A stretch of 64,000 nt of DNA from Anthopleura xanthogrammica (lineage: Eukaryota; Cnidaria; Anthozoa; Actiniaria; Actiniidae), in the NCBI GenBank assembly GCA_964019055.1, contig OZ025211.1:15279318-15343317 (forward strand), given 5' to 3'. This document shows, piece after piece, positions 1 through 11,154 of this stretch. The stretch's first letter is position 1; each line of letters begins with the position of its first letter. A model generated the notes under the pieces. The model had not been told where the DNA came from. It searched no databases and saw only the letters and a program-made list of their open reading frames with translations. Both the position numbers and the translations under genes were made by a program.

Positions 1-413
1 TACATTCTTACTAAAATTACAACATTTTCGCTCGCTCATAATTCGGCCGCCAAACAATCTTTAAGCATAAAACTTTGTATGATTGTTAGTTTCTAGATAT
101 TCTTCAAGACTGTTAACAGTAATTGATATTTTACTTTAGATTTAAGCTAAACGAAGATTTTCAATTTAGTCACGTGATTAGTGAAAACCGACTATAGACT
201 GATATTTTTGAGATAATCTTGTTGGTATATTACTAAACAGTTATTCTCATTAATCTAGGGGGCTTTAGAATCAAAATAAAGAAAACATCTTTCTAATTAA
301 TTCCTATTTTTATATGACAACGTTCTTGCAGCAATAAGGTGTAGGTTTACGACCACTATGCGCGCGATCTTAAATAACGCGCTCGCTTTACAGTATAACA
401 CAAAGAAAGCTGA
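1..413. other. AT-rich stretch, no gene seen
   Basis: No exon-like reading frame or repeat was recognised. The last 60 bases before the following ORF are richer in CpG (two GCGCGC-type words near 361-385), which would suit a promoter, but no defined element is visible. Confidence 0.3.
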
Positions 414-455
414 ATGGACTACTTCGCAGTCCACCTCGGATACTACTCATTCAAA

Positions 456-947
456 ATGGCGGATCATTTGTCTGAACAGTTTATGGATTGCTTTACTGAC
501 ATATTAGAATTGGTAAGTTTTTGCGAGGAGAACGAAAACTGTACTAGTAAGCCTTTAATCGAATCAATTATTTCTCGCTTAGAAGTTGCAGAGAAGTTTT
601 TAGCACAGATATTACCCGTCATAAATGAGCGTAAAGACGAACTGGGCGAAGCTGCGAGAACTCTTAAGATATTATTTCACAGATGGTGCCGTAAATTACA
701 AGAACTCGAGCTCAGAGTTACCCCGAATTGTACACATTTGGCTGTATACTCAGTCAACCCACCCGAGAGCTGTCAAAGTAATAGACCAGGCAGACCTAAA
801 TTTAGTAAAGGTCTCGGATACTCGATTACACTCGACAGGATCCGAGCGGATCCGAGTATACAACTCCTGAGAAGAGTCCGAAGAGTCCAAAGTCTGAAGA
901 TGGCGAGCAAAATGTCAGATCAAACCGATTTGAGGGAGGGGGGCTAG
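456..947 (+). CDS. hypothetical protein, probable first exon or truncated ORF
   Basis: The ATG at 456 (AAAATGGCGG, good eukaryotic context) is preferred over the in-frame ATG at 414. The first ~85 residues are acidic and helical with Leu/Ile spacing (DCFTDILELV, FLAQILPVINERK). After a GRPKF motif the frame turns basic and low-complexity (RADPSIQLLRRVRRV). A GT after TTTAGTAAAG near 810 could be a splice donor, so the part beyond it may not be coding. In animal genomes a helical N-terminus followed by GRP(R/K)(F/Y) often precedes the helix-turn-helix of integrase-core transposon proteins. That comparison is from memory of the family and is tentative; no HTH or integrase domain follows here. 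Confidence 0.35.
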   Translation: MADHLSEQFMDCFTDILELVSFCEENENCTSKPLIESIISRLEVAEKFLAQILPVINERKDELGEAARTLKILFHRWCRKLQELELRVTPNCTHLAVYSVNPPESCQSNRPGRPKFSKGLGYSITLDRIRADPSIQLLRRVRRVQSLKMASKMSDQTDLREGG

Positions 948-1508
948 GGAATTTTTGTTGAATGAACATTTGATAATGTCCGGGAACTTTAGTAATTGTT
1001 GGATGCCAATAAACTGCCTTGAAGTTGCATGAATATATACATTCTGGTCTTAACACTAAATACGGAGGTAGAAGTTGAATACAAAAAGAAATGTAGCATT
1101 GAATACAAATATATTTCAGTGAAGTTGAATAAATATAGGTGATGAATGTAAATAGGAAAGGTTGAAGTAGAACAAAAATCTGTAGTTGAATGCAAATATA
1201 TTTTGTTGAATATAATTATATGAGTTGTTGAATTTTGCAACAAATGGCCAACCATACCTCCCTTGTTATTAAGCTACGAAGCTGAGACCAGCAAGGTTTA
1301 TGGGTAGATAGTACATTTTACATGTTTTAACTGCTTGATAATTATTGATGGACATGATATATTTTACCAGTTCCAGTTTCCCTTTCTGTGAGCATCCTCA
1401 AGCTGTACTTCGTATCAAAAAGCTTTACTTGTTGGATATGAAATGTTTCCCATGATCCTTAGTGGTCTCAGCTTTGTAGGTTTTTGGTGACTAACTTTAT
1501 GGGAATAA
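948..1508. other. non-coding, nothing recognised
   Basis: Between 1060 and 1220 the phrase 'gttgaatacaaa/atatattt' recurs four or five times in degenerate form, suggesting an eroded minisatellite. No exon signal was seen. Confidence 0.25.
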
Positions 1509-1709
1509 AGGCACCGACACACGGTGCAACATTGCGTGCAACATCACACTAAAATATAAAAATTTGAACGTCTCTTTTTTTATTTTTTTATGTGATTTGT
1601 ATCATCCTTGTAAATTAAGCGGAAAAATCGAGATTTTCTCTGATTTGGCAGCTGAAATAGTACTGTAATCATAATGTTGCAAGGAATGTTGCACCGAGTA
1701 TCTGAGCCT
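1509..1709. mobile_element. MITE, ~40-bp TIRs, TAA target duplication
   Basis: The left end AGGCACCGACACACGGTGCA is mirrored by the right end ...TGCACCGAGTATCTGAGCCT. The GTTGCA-rich inner part of the repeat also matches. Direct TAA lies on both sides (1506-1508 and 1710-1712). A 3-bp TAA duplication suits PIF/Harbinger-type elements. No coding capacity. Confidence 0.7.
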
Positions 1710-1893
1710 TAAGTAAATATATTTATTTCAAAAAAGGATGTCACAGCTGAAAGCAATAAGCAAAAACACAAGACGGCAAAGAACATCTGTATTTTACTCC
1801 TTATTCATCATTTAGACGCGATTATTTTAGTCGTTTTGTAATGGTAGGCTGCAACTGTTTCGATTCTTTAAGCGTTGTTCCGAATCTTCAGCT

Positions 1894-1941
1894 TCAGGCA
1901 TTGTTTGCAGGTGGTCTTGGCTTGTTGCTTGTTGCTTTCGG
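1894..1941 (-). CDS. candidate last exon of the minus-strand helical-protein gene
   Basis: On the minus strand an acceptor (cggttgtcgcag) is followed in phase 0 by 15 basic residues (PKATSNKPRPPANNA) and a TGA. The phase agrees with the exit phase of the exon at 2154-2248. All three frames are open for some distance here, so the assignment is weak. Confidence 0.2.
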   Translation of the reverse strand, partial: PKATSNKPRPPANNA

Positions 1942-2044
1942 CTGCGACAACCGTTGTTGAAACACAGGTGTATTTGACAATGGAGCCGCAAGGCTTATCG
2001 TGGATCTAGGTTAGATTCCTAACCAGCTTTAGTCATATGTATAG

Positions 2045-2105
2045 AAGCAGAGTTTCTTGTTGGTTCTCTCATGTGCTTCGAGGGTTTTTCTCCACGTTTT
2101 TCCCT
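2045..2105 (+). mobile_element. tRNA-SINE fragment
   Basis: The segment around 'tgtgcttcgagggtttttct' is nearly identical to the reverse complement of ~50345-50405, part of the tRNA-derived SINE described there. Only the body fragment is present, without A and B boxes. Confidence 0.5.
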
Positions 2106-2153
2106 CCTCCTTTACTCAAAGTTCATTTAGATAGTTATGCTTATGATCCCTAC

Positions 2154-5100
2154 CTTTATTACTTGAGGGATTTTGCCATCTTCTTTTTCCAGCTTCTTTT
2201 GTGATTTGCCTCTCAATATACTCCATAGTTGGTGAGCACCAATCCATCCTGGTTTTTTTTTAAAGAAAAGTTTGTGTCAAAATCAAATGGCTGTATTAGT
2301 TTGGAGTGAATAGATTCGTGGGTTTGACAGTAGCTATAATGTAGAACAGAAGTACTGCTCAACTTAGCATGACAAACGGAAAAACACAGCCCGAGCAGTG
2401 CCTTTAAAAGGAATAGAAAAAGAAAAGAAAAAGAAACGAAACGAACGGAAATGAAAGGAAAAGGAAAGAGTAGAGAAGAGTTCTAAGAGAAGAGAAAAGA
2501 AGAGAACAGAAAAGAAGAAACAGAAGAGAAGAGAACAGAACAGAACACAACAGAACACAACAGAACAGAACAGAACAGAACAGAACACAACAGAACACAA
2601 CAGAACACAACAGAACACAACAGAACAGAACACAACAGAACACAACACAACACAACAGAACACAACACAACAGAACAGAACACAACAGAACAGAACACAA
2701 CAGAAAAGAACAGAACAGAACACAACAGAAGAGAAGAGAAGAGAACAGAAGAGTACATAACAGAAGAGAAGAGAACAGAAGAGTACATAACAGAAGAGAA
2801 GAGAAGAGAAGAGTACATAACAGAGAAGAGAAGAGAGGAGTACATAACAGAAGAGAACAGAACAGAAGAGAAAAGAAGAGAAGAGTAGATAACAGAAGAG
2901 AAGAGAAGAGAAGAGAAGAGAAGAGTACATAACAGAAGAGAAGAGAAGAGAAGAGTACATAACAGAAGAGAAGAGAAGAGTACATAACAGAAGAGAAGAG
3001 TACATAACAGAAGAGAAGAGAAGAGTACATAACAGAAGAGAAGAGAAGAGAAGAGTACATAACAGAAGAGTACAGAACAGAACAGAACAGAACAGAACAG
3101 AAGAGTACATAACAGAAGAGAAGAGAAGAGTCCATAACAGAAGAGAAGAGTACATAACACAAGAGAAGAGAAGAGAAGAGTACATAACACAAGAGAAGAG
3201 AAGAGAAGAGAAGAGAAGAGTACATAACAGAAGAGAAGAGAAGAGTACATAACAGAAGAGTACATAACAGAACAGAACAGAACAGAACAGAACAGAACAG
3301 AACAGAAGCTAGGGGGAGGAAGAAAACCCAAACATTTCAAATCTAAGAACAGGGTATAAACAGCCATTAACTTACTATATTTCTCAATCAATGGATCCAG
3401 AGTTTTCTTTGCTCCTTCTCGAAACGTTGGCTTCAGAAAATCAACAGCTTCTGTTCCCAACAACGTCTGTAGCTGTACTTCAACGGATTCATTCATGAGG
3501 TCACTAAAATTGTCAGACAATAAAATGCTCTCAGCAACCGTGCCGTCGGCACTGGAATGGCTCATGCTTTTCATGTCCGAGCAGTCAAGTGATTTTCCAG
3601 GTGATTGTGATATGATGATGGGTACTTTTATTGGTTGATGACTGCTGATTACTCGGGAATGGGATTTGAGGGTTGATTTTCGAAGCTTCTCTTTCGCTGA
3701 AACGCTGAACGTTTTTCCCTCCTCCTTTACTCAAAGTTCATTTAGATAGTTATGCTTATGATCCCTACCTTTATTACTTGAGGGATTTTGCCATCTTCTT
3801 TTTCCAGCTTCTTTTGTGATTTGCCTCTCAATATACTCCATAGTTGGTGAGCACCAATCCCTCCTGGTTTTTTTTTAAAGAAAAGTTTGTGTCAAAATCA
3901 AATGGCTGTATTAGTTTGGAGTGAATAGATTCGTGGGTTTGACAGTAGCTATAATGTAGAACAGAAGTACTGCTCAACTTAGCATGACAAACGGAAAAAC
4001 ACAGCCCGAGCAGTGCCTTTAAAAGGAATAGAAAAAGAAAAGAAAAAGAAACGAAACGAACGGAAATGAAAGGAAAAGGAAAGAGTAGAGAAGAGTTCTA
4101 AGAGAAGAGAAAAGAAGAGAACAGAAAAGAAGAAACAGAAGAGAAGAGAACAGAAGAGAACAGAACAGAACACAACAGAACAGAACAGAACAGAACAGAA
4201 GAGAACACAACAGAACACAACAGAACACAACAGAACACAACAGAACACAACAGAACAGAACACAACAGAACACAACAGAACACAACAGAACACAACACAA
4301 CACAACAGAACACAACACAACAGAACAGAACACAACAGAAAAGAACAGAACAGAACACAACAGAAGAGAAGAGCAGAGAAGAGAAGAGTACATAACAGAA
4401 GAGAAGAGAACAGAAGAGTACATAACAGAAGAGAAGAGAAGAGAAGAGTACATAACAGAGAAGAGAAGAGAGGAGTACATAACAGAAGAGAACAGAACAG
4501 AAGAGAAAAGAAGAGAAGAGTAGATAACAGAAGAGAAGAGAAGAGAAGAGAAGAGAAGAGTACATAACAGAAGAGAAGAGAAGAGAAGAGTACATAACAG
4601 AAGAGAAGAGAAGAGTACATAACAGAAGAGAAGAGTACATAACAGAAGAGAAGAGAAGAGTACATAACAGAAGAGAAGAGAAGAGAAGAGTACATAACAG
4701 AAGAGTACAGAACAGAACAGAACAGAACAGAACAGAAGAGTACATAACAGAAGAGAAGAGAAGAGTCCATAACAGAAGAGAAGAGTACATAACACAAGAG
4801 AAGAGAAGAGAAGAGTACATAACACAAGAGAAGAGAAGAGAAGAGAAGAGAAGAGTACATAACAGAAGAGAAGAGAAGAGTACATAACAGAAGAGTACAG
4901 AACAGAACAGAACAGAACAGAACAGAACAGAACAGAACAGAACAGAACAGAAGCTAGGGGGAGGAAGAAAACCCAAACATTTCAAATCTAAGAACAGGGT
5001 ATAAACAGCCATTAACTTACTATATTTCTCAATCAATGGATCCAGAGTTTTCTTTGCTCCTTCTCGAAACGTTGGCTTCAGAAAATCAACAGCTTCTGTT

Positions 5101-8100
5101 CCCAACAACGTCTGTAGCTGTACTTCAACGGATTCATTCATGAGGTCACTAAAATTGTCAGACAATAAAATGCTCTCAGCAACCGTGCCGTCGGCACTGG
5201 AATGGCTCATGCTTTTCATGTCCGAGCAGTCAAGTGATTTTCCAGGTGATTGTGATATGATGATGGGTACTTTTATTGGTTGATGACTGCTGATTACTCG
5301 GGAATGGGATTTGAGGGTTGATTTTCGAAGCTTCTCTTTCGCTGAAATAATAAAAACGAAGAAGAATTTTAAAATCAAAAATTAGAATTAAATTAAAATT
5401 ATAATCGAAATTACAGTAATGTATTGAAATTAAAATTAAAAATTATTGAAATTAAAATCAAATATTATTAAAATTTAAATTTAAATTAATAATAGAATTA
5501 TAATTTATTAATTTAAAAAAATTGATATTAATTTGGCTCATAATGGTCAACATTATGGGCTTGAATAAGCCTCCTCTGCAGGCAACTCTAAACTACTCTC
5601 TAGCAAGCGAGGTTTACTATAGCGGGCTTCCTGTGCCAAAGGAAGCCCAAGGATCCCAAAGGAGATGCCTGCAGGAGGCTAGGCTTTAATGTAATTTAAG
5701 CAATAAGTTAAAACTAAGTCAGTCAGCTCAGTGGCTTTCTGCCATCGTGTTAATTCTATGTGGGGGGGGGGGGGGATGTGCAGTGTGGCAAGTTAGAGCG
5801 ATGGGTATCGTGTGGTGAGCTGTTGCCTTGGTTACCTCCTTGGTGAGGCATGGTCTGGCATGCTCATCTTCACCCCGGTATCTAACCCCAAACTTATCAT
5901 GACAAAAATTAGTTATGAGTTTTTTAAAATGTGAGATACAAAATTAAAAAAATTAAACATCCATTCAAAGAAAAATGAAGAATCACAGATGATGAAAGAA
6001 AACAGAATGAAATGGAGCAAAATAAAATGGCAGGGAAAGAAAGACATACCTAATTCTTCTCGGACAAAGTCTGAGTAATGCTTAGACTGAGCAAGCTTTG
6101 ATAATCTCTTTGCTTCTTTAATCTGAAAATCAAAAGCACAGAAAATTATGCTGTAGTTTCACAGAAAGGGATACTCTTAAGAGCCATGGAATAGACCTTG
6201 CACTAACAGGTCATGTTACACTACCCAAAGGACCTCAGAGCACCCTAAAAAGTGTCTATTTGAAGAGCCAGGTAAGGTAATGTGACCTGTTGGTACAAGT
6301 CATCCATTTCAGATAACCCCTCTTTCCTTCCTTCATCCTTTCCCTCTCTCATTCATTCATTTATCCATCCATTCCTCCCTCCAAGTCTCCCCCATCCAGT
6401 CATCACCAGATGTACATGTTATGCTGTAAAGCACATTCCATACACCTGTATGTGTGTTATAATAATTGTATAGTGTAATATTACAGCTCAGACATATATT
6501 GTCAAACAGAAAGCTGAAATCCCAGAGTACAACAGAAAATCTAATGCATCCATCAATTAATAAAATAATAATATAATAATATACATGATAAAATTACTCG
6601 AATTTGATTGGCTTAGAGCAGTGCAGTTCAAGTGTAACACAGTGCAAAAGTCTGTAACACAGTGCAAATTACATTTTACAAAAATAGTCTTCAAAAAACC
6701 AAACTTTTTTGATTCTGCTGTTGATAACATTAAATTAAGCATCAAAACTATGCATTTTCCAGTCGCGAAGGAACAAGTTTAAGCAGTGAAAACTGCTTCT
6801 AAAGTTCGTGATTTTGTTTATTGTTTCAGAATAAATTTTTTTGTCGGTTTCAGTTGAAGAGCGTGCGGTGATGACCATCTCACGCACGTCATTGAGCGCA
6901 TGCTCAGAGTTTTTCTTGAGATTTTCAATGTCAGACGGTAATGTTTGTAAGGTTTTTCATGTATATTATTAACAAGTAATCATATGGTTTCTCGTTCAAT
7001 TTGGGATAATTCGCACTCGTGTGTTTTTCCTACGGTCTCATATGATTTTAAGTCTTTGAAAAACACACTTGTGCAAATTAATCCCAAATTGAACTGGAAA
7101 CCATACGATTACCAGTATACTAATACCCATACAGTAATGTCGCATACTTCAGGAATGGATCCAGGGTGGGGAATGGGGGTGACTACCTATAGTCACCCCT
7201 CCTTTTGAACAAATGAAAAAAAATGTGTTCACCATATTTATCAGGGCATCTGACAGAATGCGCTCAATAAATGTGGTTCTGCATAATCCACCTTGTTCCA
7301 CATAATTGTACAAGTCCCGCATAATTCCCCAAAATCTAAAGAAAAGTTAACAATCTAGAAGAAAAAGTGTTATAAATTCCTTGATTTTGATGAAATAATG
7401 AATTGTTTCTAGTTTAGTGGCAAAGTCTTGAAGGGAAATAGCATTTCAAAACTCGATATATTTGCCATCTTGCCATTTTCCCTGCATATTGTAATTTGCC
7501 ATTTTTTTCCACATTTTTCCACAAATAATTTTTAATTTTCACTGCATTATCTATAAAAAAAATCCCGCATAAATTGAGCTTTTTTCTGCATTCTGTCAGA
7601 AGCCCTGGTTTATCCAGATAAACTTGCACTTGGTTTACTTGAAGCTTTCAAATTTGTGATACCATATTTTCACAATTTCTCACCTTTTATGGGTTCCCTG
7701 TGGCAATTTGGCATGAGGTACCAATTAATCAATCAATCAATTAATCTTTATTAGGGTTATTAAACAGATTAAGAACACTGTCTTTTTTCCAATCTGGCCC
7801 TTAGTACCCTGCATGTAACAGCAACCCTCCTTTAAAAAAACCCTGGATCTGCTCCTGATACTTGTAGCACTATTAACACTTCTTGTAATTGCTTACCTGA
7901 TGAAGCTTAGCATTTAGTTTGGATTGCCTTTTTTTAAAAAGTAGATCTTGCCTTTGGATGAGCGCATGTTGTATGTCCAACCGTTCTTTGAAATACTGGT
8001 TCTTTTCTTCTCTTTCATCCTGCTTCACTTGTAACCAAAGATCATATAGTTTTACAAGTCTCTAAACAAATACAAAAATTTAAATACATTAATGGTAGGT

Positions 8101-9434
8101 ACACAAAGAGCTATTACTCAAGGGAATGATGACTATAAGGGCGCTTTCAATAATTTAGTCAGAACTGACCAGCCAGAAGCGTGCAGCTGTGATTGGTCAG
8201 TTTGTGCATACACTGGACACCAGGAATCCATAGACAGTGTAATATAACAAGATCTAACCTCCTCTCTTTCTTTAGCCCACTTAGCTTCTGATTCACTTTC
8301 TTCTTGGTAGCATGACTTGCTTTAGTGGTTGTCTTCTTGGAATAAATACTGTGGTTTGCACTACCATGGTGTGATCTGTAACAATTTGATCAATAACATG
8401 CTTGATATCAGTTCAATCTTGGTATAGTTTACATATTCTGATTGGTCAGTTTGTTCAAGTGGTCCCAGTTAGTGTGTCCATGCACACTGTAAAAACATGT
8501 TCAGGGGCACTGGTCTGACAAAAAATGTTGTCTCGAACTGTAAATAAATAAGTGAGCACTATCCATGGATATACCTATTCTAAACCTACTTATATATGGT
8601 CTATCACAAATCCTGCTTTCTGATTGGTTGAGATAGTCTATTGGTCTATTAGTGTTTGATAGACCACTATTAATAGTGAAACATGCCATGTAGTTTTGGA
8701 AACCCCCAAAAAATGGCAGCTACAGTAGCTATCTCATGTTTTCAATGTAATTTCAAAGTTGTTTGCTTCCACCTATTCCACTAATTAGTAGGCTTAGACT
8801 AAAATAATTACAGTATTGATTGATAAACCACCACTGCCTTCTTTAATTTAAATTCATTGTTTGATTGTTTAGTGTTTCGGTTGAGGTGCTTATTCAGGGG
8901 CAGCGCTTAATTGATGGCAGTACTCTTTGATATTTTGCTCTCATACAGTCATGTACATGTATGCTGCGCTTAATCGAGGGTGGCACCTAATGAGGGGAGG
9001 CACTTAAGATCTCATTGTTAATTAGTAGACTAACTTATTATAAACTATCATGATTCGTAGTTCTTCAAGTTAAATTCACTTTGGAACCTGCAGGAAGTAA
9101 GCTTAAATGTCTCTTAGTGATTTAATCAATTATTATACAATCATGTATTCTCATTTTGATACAATTAATGTTTTAATTGATTATTATATAGAATTATTTA
9201 CACATAGTACTAGCTACAATTTTAATTTTTTATCCTTATATTTATTATATTTTGATTTATTTAACTATATTTATTTATTAAATTTGTTAGGACCTCTTTG
9301 AATAGTACCTACGGTGAAAGAGTTTTCCTCAATAAACATTATTATTATTATTATTAATATTATTATTATATTATCATGATAATCATCCATGATTATTATT
9401 TATTTTTTTAAAGGAATTGTCAATAAAGTATTAC

Positions 9435-9509
<75 letters not shown>

Positions 9510-11154
9510 GGATCAGCTAGAGGTTCCTTCTAACATAAAGTAAGATAGTGTGATGTTAGCCTTGTATATGAACAATGAGATCTTGGGAATAATCCTCCTC
9601 TCTACTGGAAGCCTGTGGAGGTCCATACTAGAACTTGAATGTGATGATGAGCTTATTAATTATCTATTCAAAATATTTCCCCATTTCTGATTGGTCCACA
9701 GGCCCCGGTTAATTTCTCACAACAAGCATTAACTGACCAAATTTAGCAAGAAACCTCATTCGTCCAATAATTTTTTTAATTATTGGACGATTGACGTCAT
9801 CATAGCCGCCAAACAAAGATGGCTTCCCAACAGAGAAGGGTTGCAAACTTAACTGAAATGCTTTCTTAAATGACTGATCAGAATTGAGTTTACTTTGAAA
9901 ATATTTTGAATAAATAATAAAACAATTTTTGATATCGGCTATCATATGATATGAAAAATTATGCACACCTTGAAGAGTGTTATCCACCTCAGCCTATGGC
10001 TTCAGCAGATAACACTTTCCTCGTTATGCATAATTTTTCATATCATACTCAGCCTCATCCAATAATAATTGCTAAATATTAGTCCTTGTTTGATAAGATC
10101 AACTTTATTTTAGTGCCTATACCACCTCTGACAACATTCTCAGTATAGATTCTACATGAGGTGAGTTGTTCAATGACCCCCAAAATATTACAGCCATTTA
10201 CCTCGATCACAGATTAGAACAAACACACACATTACACTAACAACGTCAAAAATGTGACCAAGCAATGCATATTGGACATGAGATACCAAGACCCAGGGTC
10301 TGACACTCAACATGCATTTACCTCGATCACAGATTAGAACAAACACACACATTACACTAACAACGTCAAAAATGTGACCAAGCAATGCATATTGGACATG
10401 AGATACCAAGACCCAGGGTCTGACACTCAACATGCATTTACCTCGATCACAGATTAGAACAAACACACACATTACACTAACAACGTCAAAAATGTGACCA
10501 AGCAATGCATACTGGACATGAGATACCAAGACCCAGGGTCTGACACTCAACATGCATTTACATCGATCACAGATTAGAACAAACACACACATTAACGTCT
10601 AAAATGTGACCAAGCAATGCATACTGGACATGTGATACCAAGACCCAGGGTCTCGCACTCAACATGATATGCATTTACCTCAATCACAGATTAGAACAAA
10701 CACACACTTTAACATCTAAAATGTAACCAAGCAATCCGTACTGGACATGAGATACCAAAACTCAAGGTCTCGCACTCAAGATGCAATCATAGCACCAGCA
10801 CTAAGGTGCTATTAGTGTGGTGCAAAAGAGATGTAGTAGTTCATTGTAAGTTTTTGTTTACAAAGTGATATTCAACATAATTTTCGAATAATTTATAACT
10901 TTTGAGATAAAATACAAGAGTAGTTTGTATAAATTTAGCCTCTAACAAAACACAGGAGAACTTTGTGGAACTAAAAAAACAATTTTCCGTTGCTTCTTTG
11001 AGAGTAGTTTAGTATTTTAACCATTTTGCAACAAAGAAATAGCTAAGCTTATAACTGTTATAAATCTTCAATAATACATCTTACCTTTAATTTCTACCTT
11101 TCGGGGTCACATCCCAAGGCACATTAATGCTGCTGGATTTTCCCCCTTTTCTCC
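2154..11154 (-). CDS. multi-exon gene for a charged helical protein, function unknown
   Basis: Minus-strand exons with matching phases, in transcript order: 8259-8319 (phase 2 in, 0 out; ..SEAKWAKEREE), 7897-8061 (0/0; RLVKLYDLWLQVKQ.. through FKKRQSKLNAKLHQ), 6050-6122 (0/1; IKEAKRLSKLAQSKHYSDF) and 5021-5341 (1/1; starts KEKLRKSTLKSHSRV, ends near EKY). Then comes 3769-3863 (1/0). The last two recur in the tandem duplicate as 3376-3696 and 2154-2248. A possible upstream exon is 11098-11154 (KSSSINVPWDVTPK); its exit phase (1) does not meet the entry phase (2) of 8319, so an exon is missing between them. The protein is rich in Lys, Glu and Gln with long predicted helices, as in centrosomal or ciliary coiled-coil proteins. 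No family was recognised and no start codon was fixed. All acceptors and donors are standard except GTTAGA at 8258. The gene may share an upstream region with the divergent DESI1 gene. Confidence 0.6.
2403..3308. repeat. pentanucleotide array (AGAAG/AGAAC)n, copy 1
   Basis: Purine-rich 5-mers AGAAC, AGAAG and ACAAC, with a recurring 10-mer TACATAACAG inserted between short runs. The array has no stop codons in several minus-strand frames and so makes 270-430-residue Leu/Ser/Cys/Phe-only ORFs. These are artefacts of the repeat. Confidence 0.95.
4018..4951. repeat. pentanucleotide array (AGAAG/AGAAC)n, copy 2
   Basis: Second copy of the array within the tandem duplication. The order of the TACATAACAG interruptions matches copy 1, so the array was copied as a block. 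It differs mainly by added or lost 5-mers, notably at the right end where the AGAAC run is longer. Confidence 0.95.
5348..6049. other. intron, AT-rich, with poly-G tract
   Basis: Very AT-rich and Ala/Asn-codon-like (AAATTAAAATT) at 5380-5530, then a G homopolymer at 5761-5774. Lies between two exons of the minus-strand gene. Nothing else recognised. Confidence 0.4.
6123..7896. other. intron, low-complexity patches only
   Basis: Intron of the minus-strand gene. It contains a pyrimidine-rich stretch (6320-6390) and a short inverted similarity around 6990-7110, where 'tcgttcaatttgggataatt' faces 'aattaatcccaaattgaact'. No exon was recognised. Confidence 0.3.
8400..9100. repeat. MITE-like 'gattggt' segments
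   Basis: 8595-8670 (ATGGTCTATCACAAATCCTG then 'ctgattggttgag') closely matches 56490-56545, and a related inverted pair lies at 55490-55620. This marks one dispersed family with palindromic 'agaccactagtag/ctactagtggtct' ends. Around 8880-9005 a 'gcgcttaat.gagg' motif recurs three times. Confidence 0.45.
9338..9513. repeat. (TTA)n microsatellite
   Basis: Long run of ATT/TTA triplets, interrupted at 9390-9435. Confidence 0.95.
9690..10075. mobile_element. MITE-like element with nested inverted repeats
   Basis: 'tgatatgaaaaattatgca' (9949-9965) faces 'tgcataatttttcatatca' (10028-10046), and 'cgtccaataattttttt' faces 'aattattggacg' at 9753-9790. The 92-residue minus ORF here is a by-product and shows no protein features. 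Confidence 0.5.
10197..10790. repeat. 120-bp tandem repeat, about five units
   Basis: Units begin near 10199, 10319, 10439, 10559 and 10672 with 'acctcgatcacagattagaa'. The first three are almost identical at 120 bp; the last two have lost ~10 bp and are diverged. Because 120 is a multiple of three, a repetitive minus-strand ORF (VFVLICDRCKCMLSVRPWVL) appears. It has no ATG-context or splice support. Confidence 0.95.

Larger units (their letters stand above)
2094..5347. repeat. 1.6-kb tandem duplication (two units)
   Basis: Unit 1 (2094-3702) and unit 2 (3709-5347) match across unique sequence at both edges and share a pentanucleotide array in the middle. The offset at the left edge is 1,615 bp; unit 2 is ~30 bp longer because its array is longer. 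Each unit carries two minus-strand exons. Divergence in unique sequence is very low (for example 'aatccatcc' versus 'aatccctcc' in the left exon), so the duplication is recent or is an assembly artefact. A 6-bp 'cgctga' sits at the junction. Confidence 0.9.

Noticed and set aside
2364..5378. Minus-strand ORFs of 270-430 residues made of Leu, Ser, Cys, Phe, Val, Tyr
   Set aside because: They are translations of the pentanucleotide array, which lacks stop codons in several frames. Composition is fully explained by the repeat; only the exon-like piece upstream (5021-5341) was kept.
8251..8390. Alternative Lys-rich exon frame (KKTTTKASHATKKKVNQ) over the exon at 8259-8319
   Set aside because: Its exit phase (2) does not fit the next exon and would run into a stop at once. 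The EREE frame joins in phase 0.
10188..10592. 134-residue repetitive minus-strand ORF
   Set aside because: Arises from the 120-bp satellite (also a multiple of three). It is lost in the diverged units.
10200..10790. CRISPR-like array
   Set aside because: Whole units are conserved with no variable spacers, and the genome is animal.
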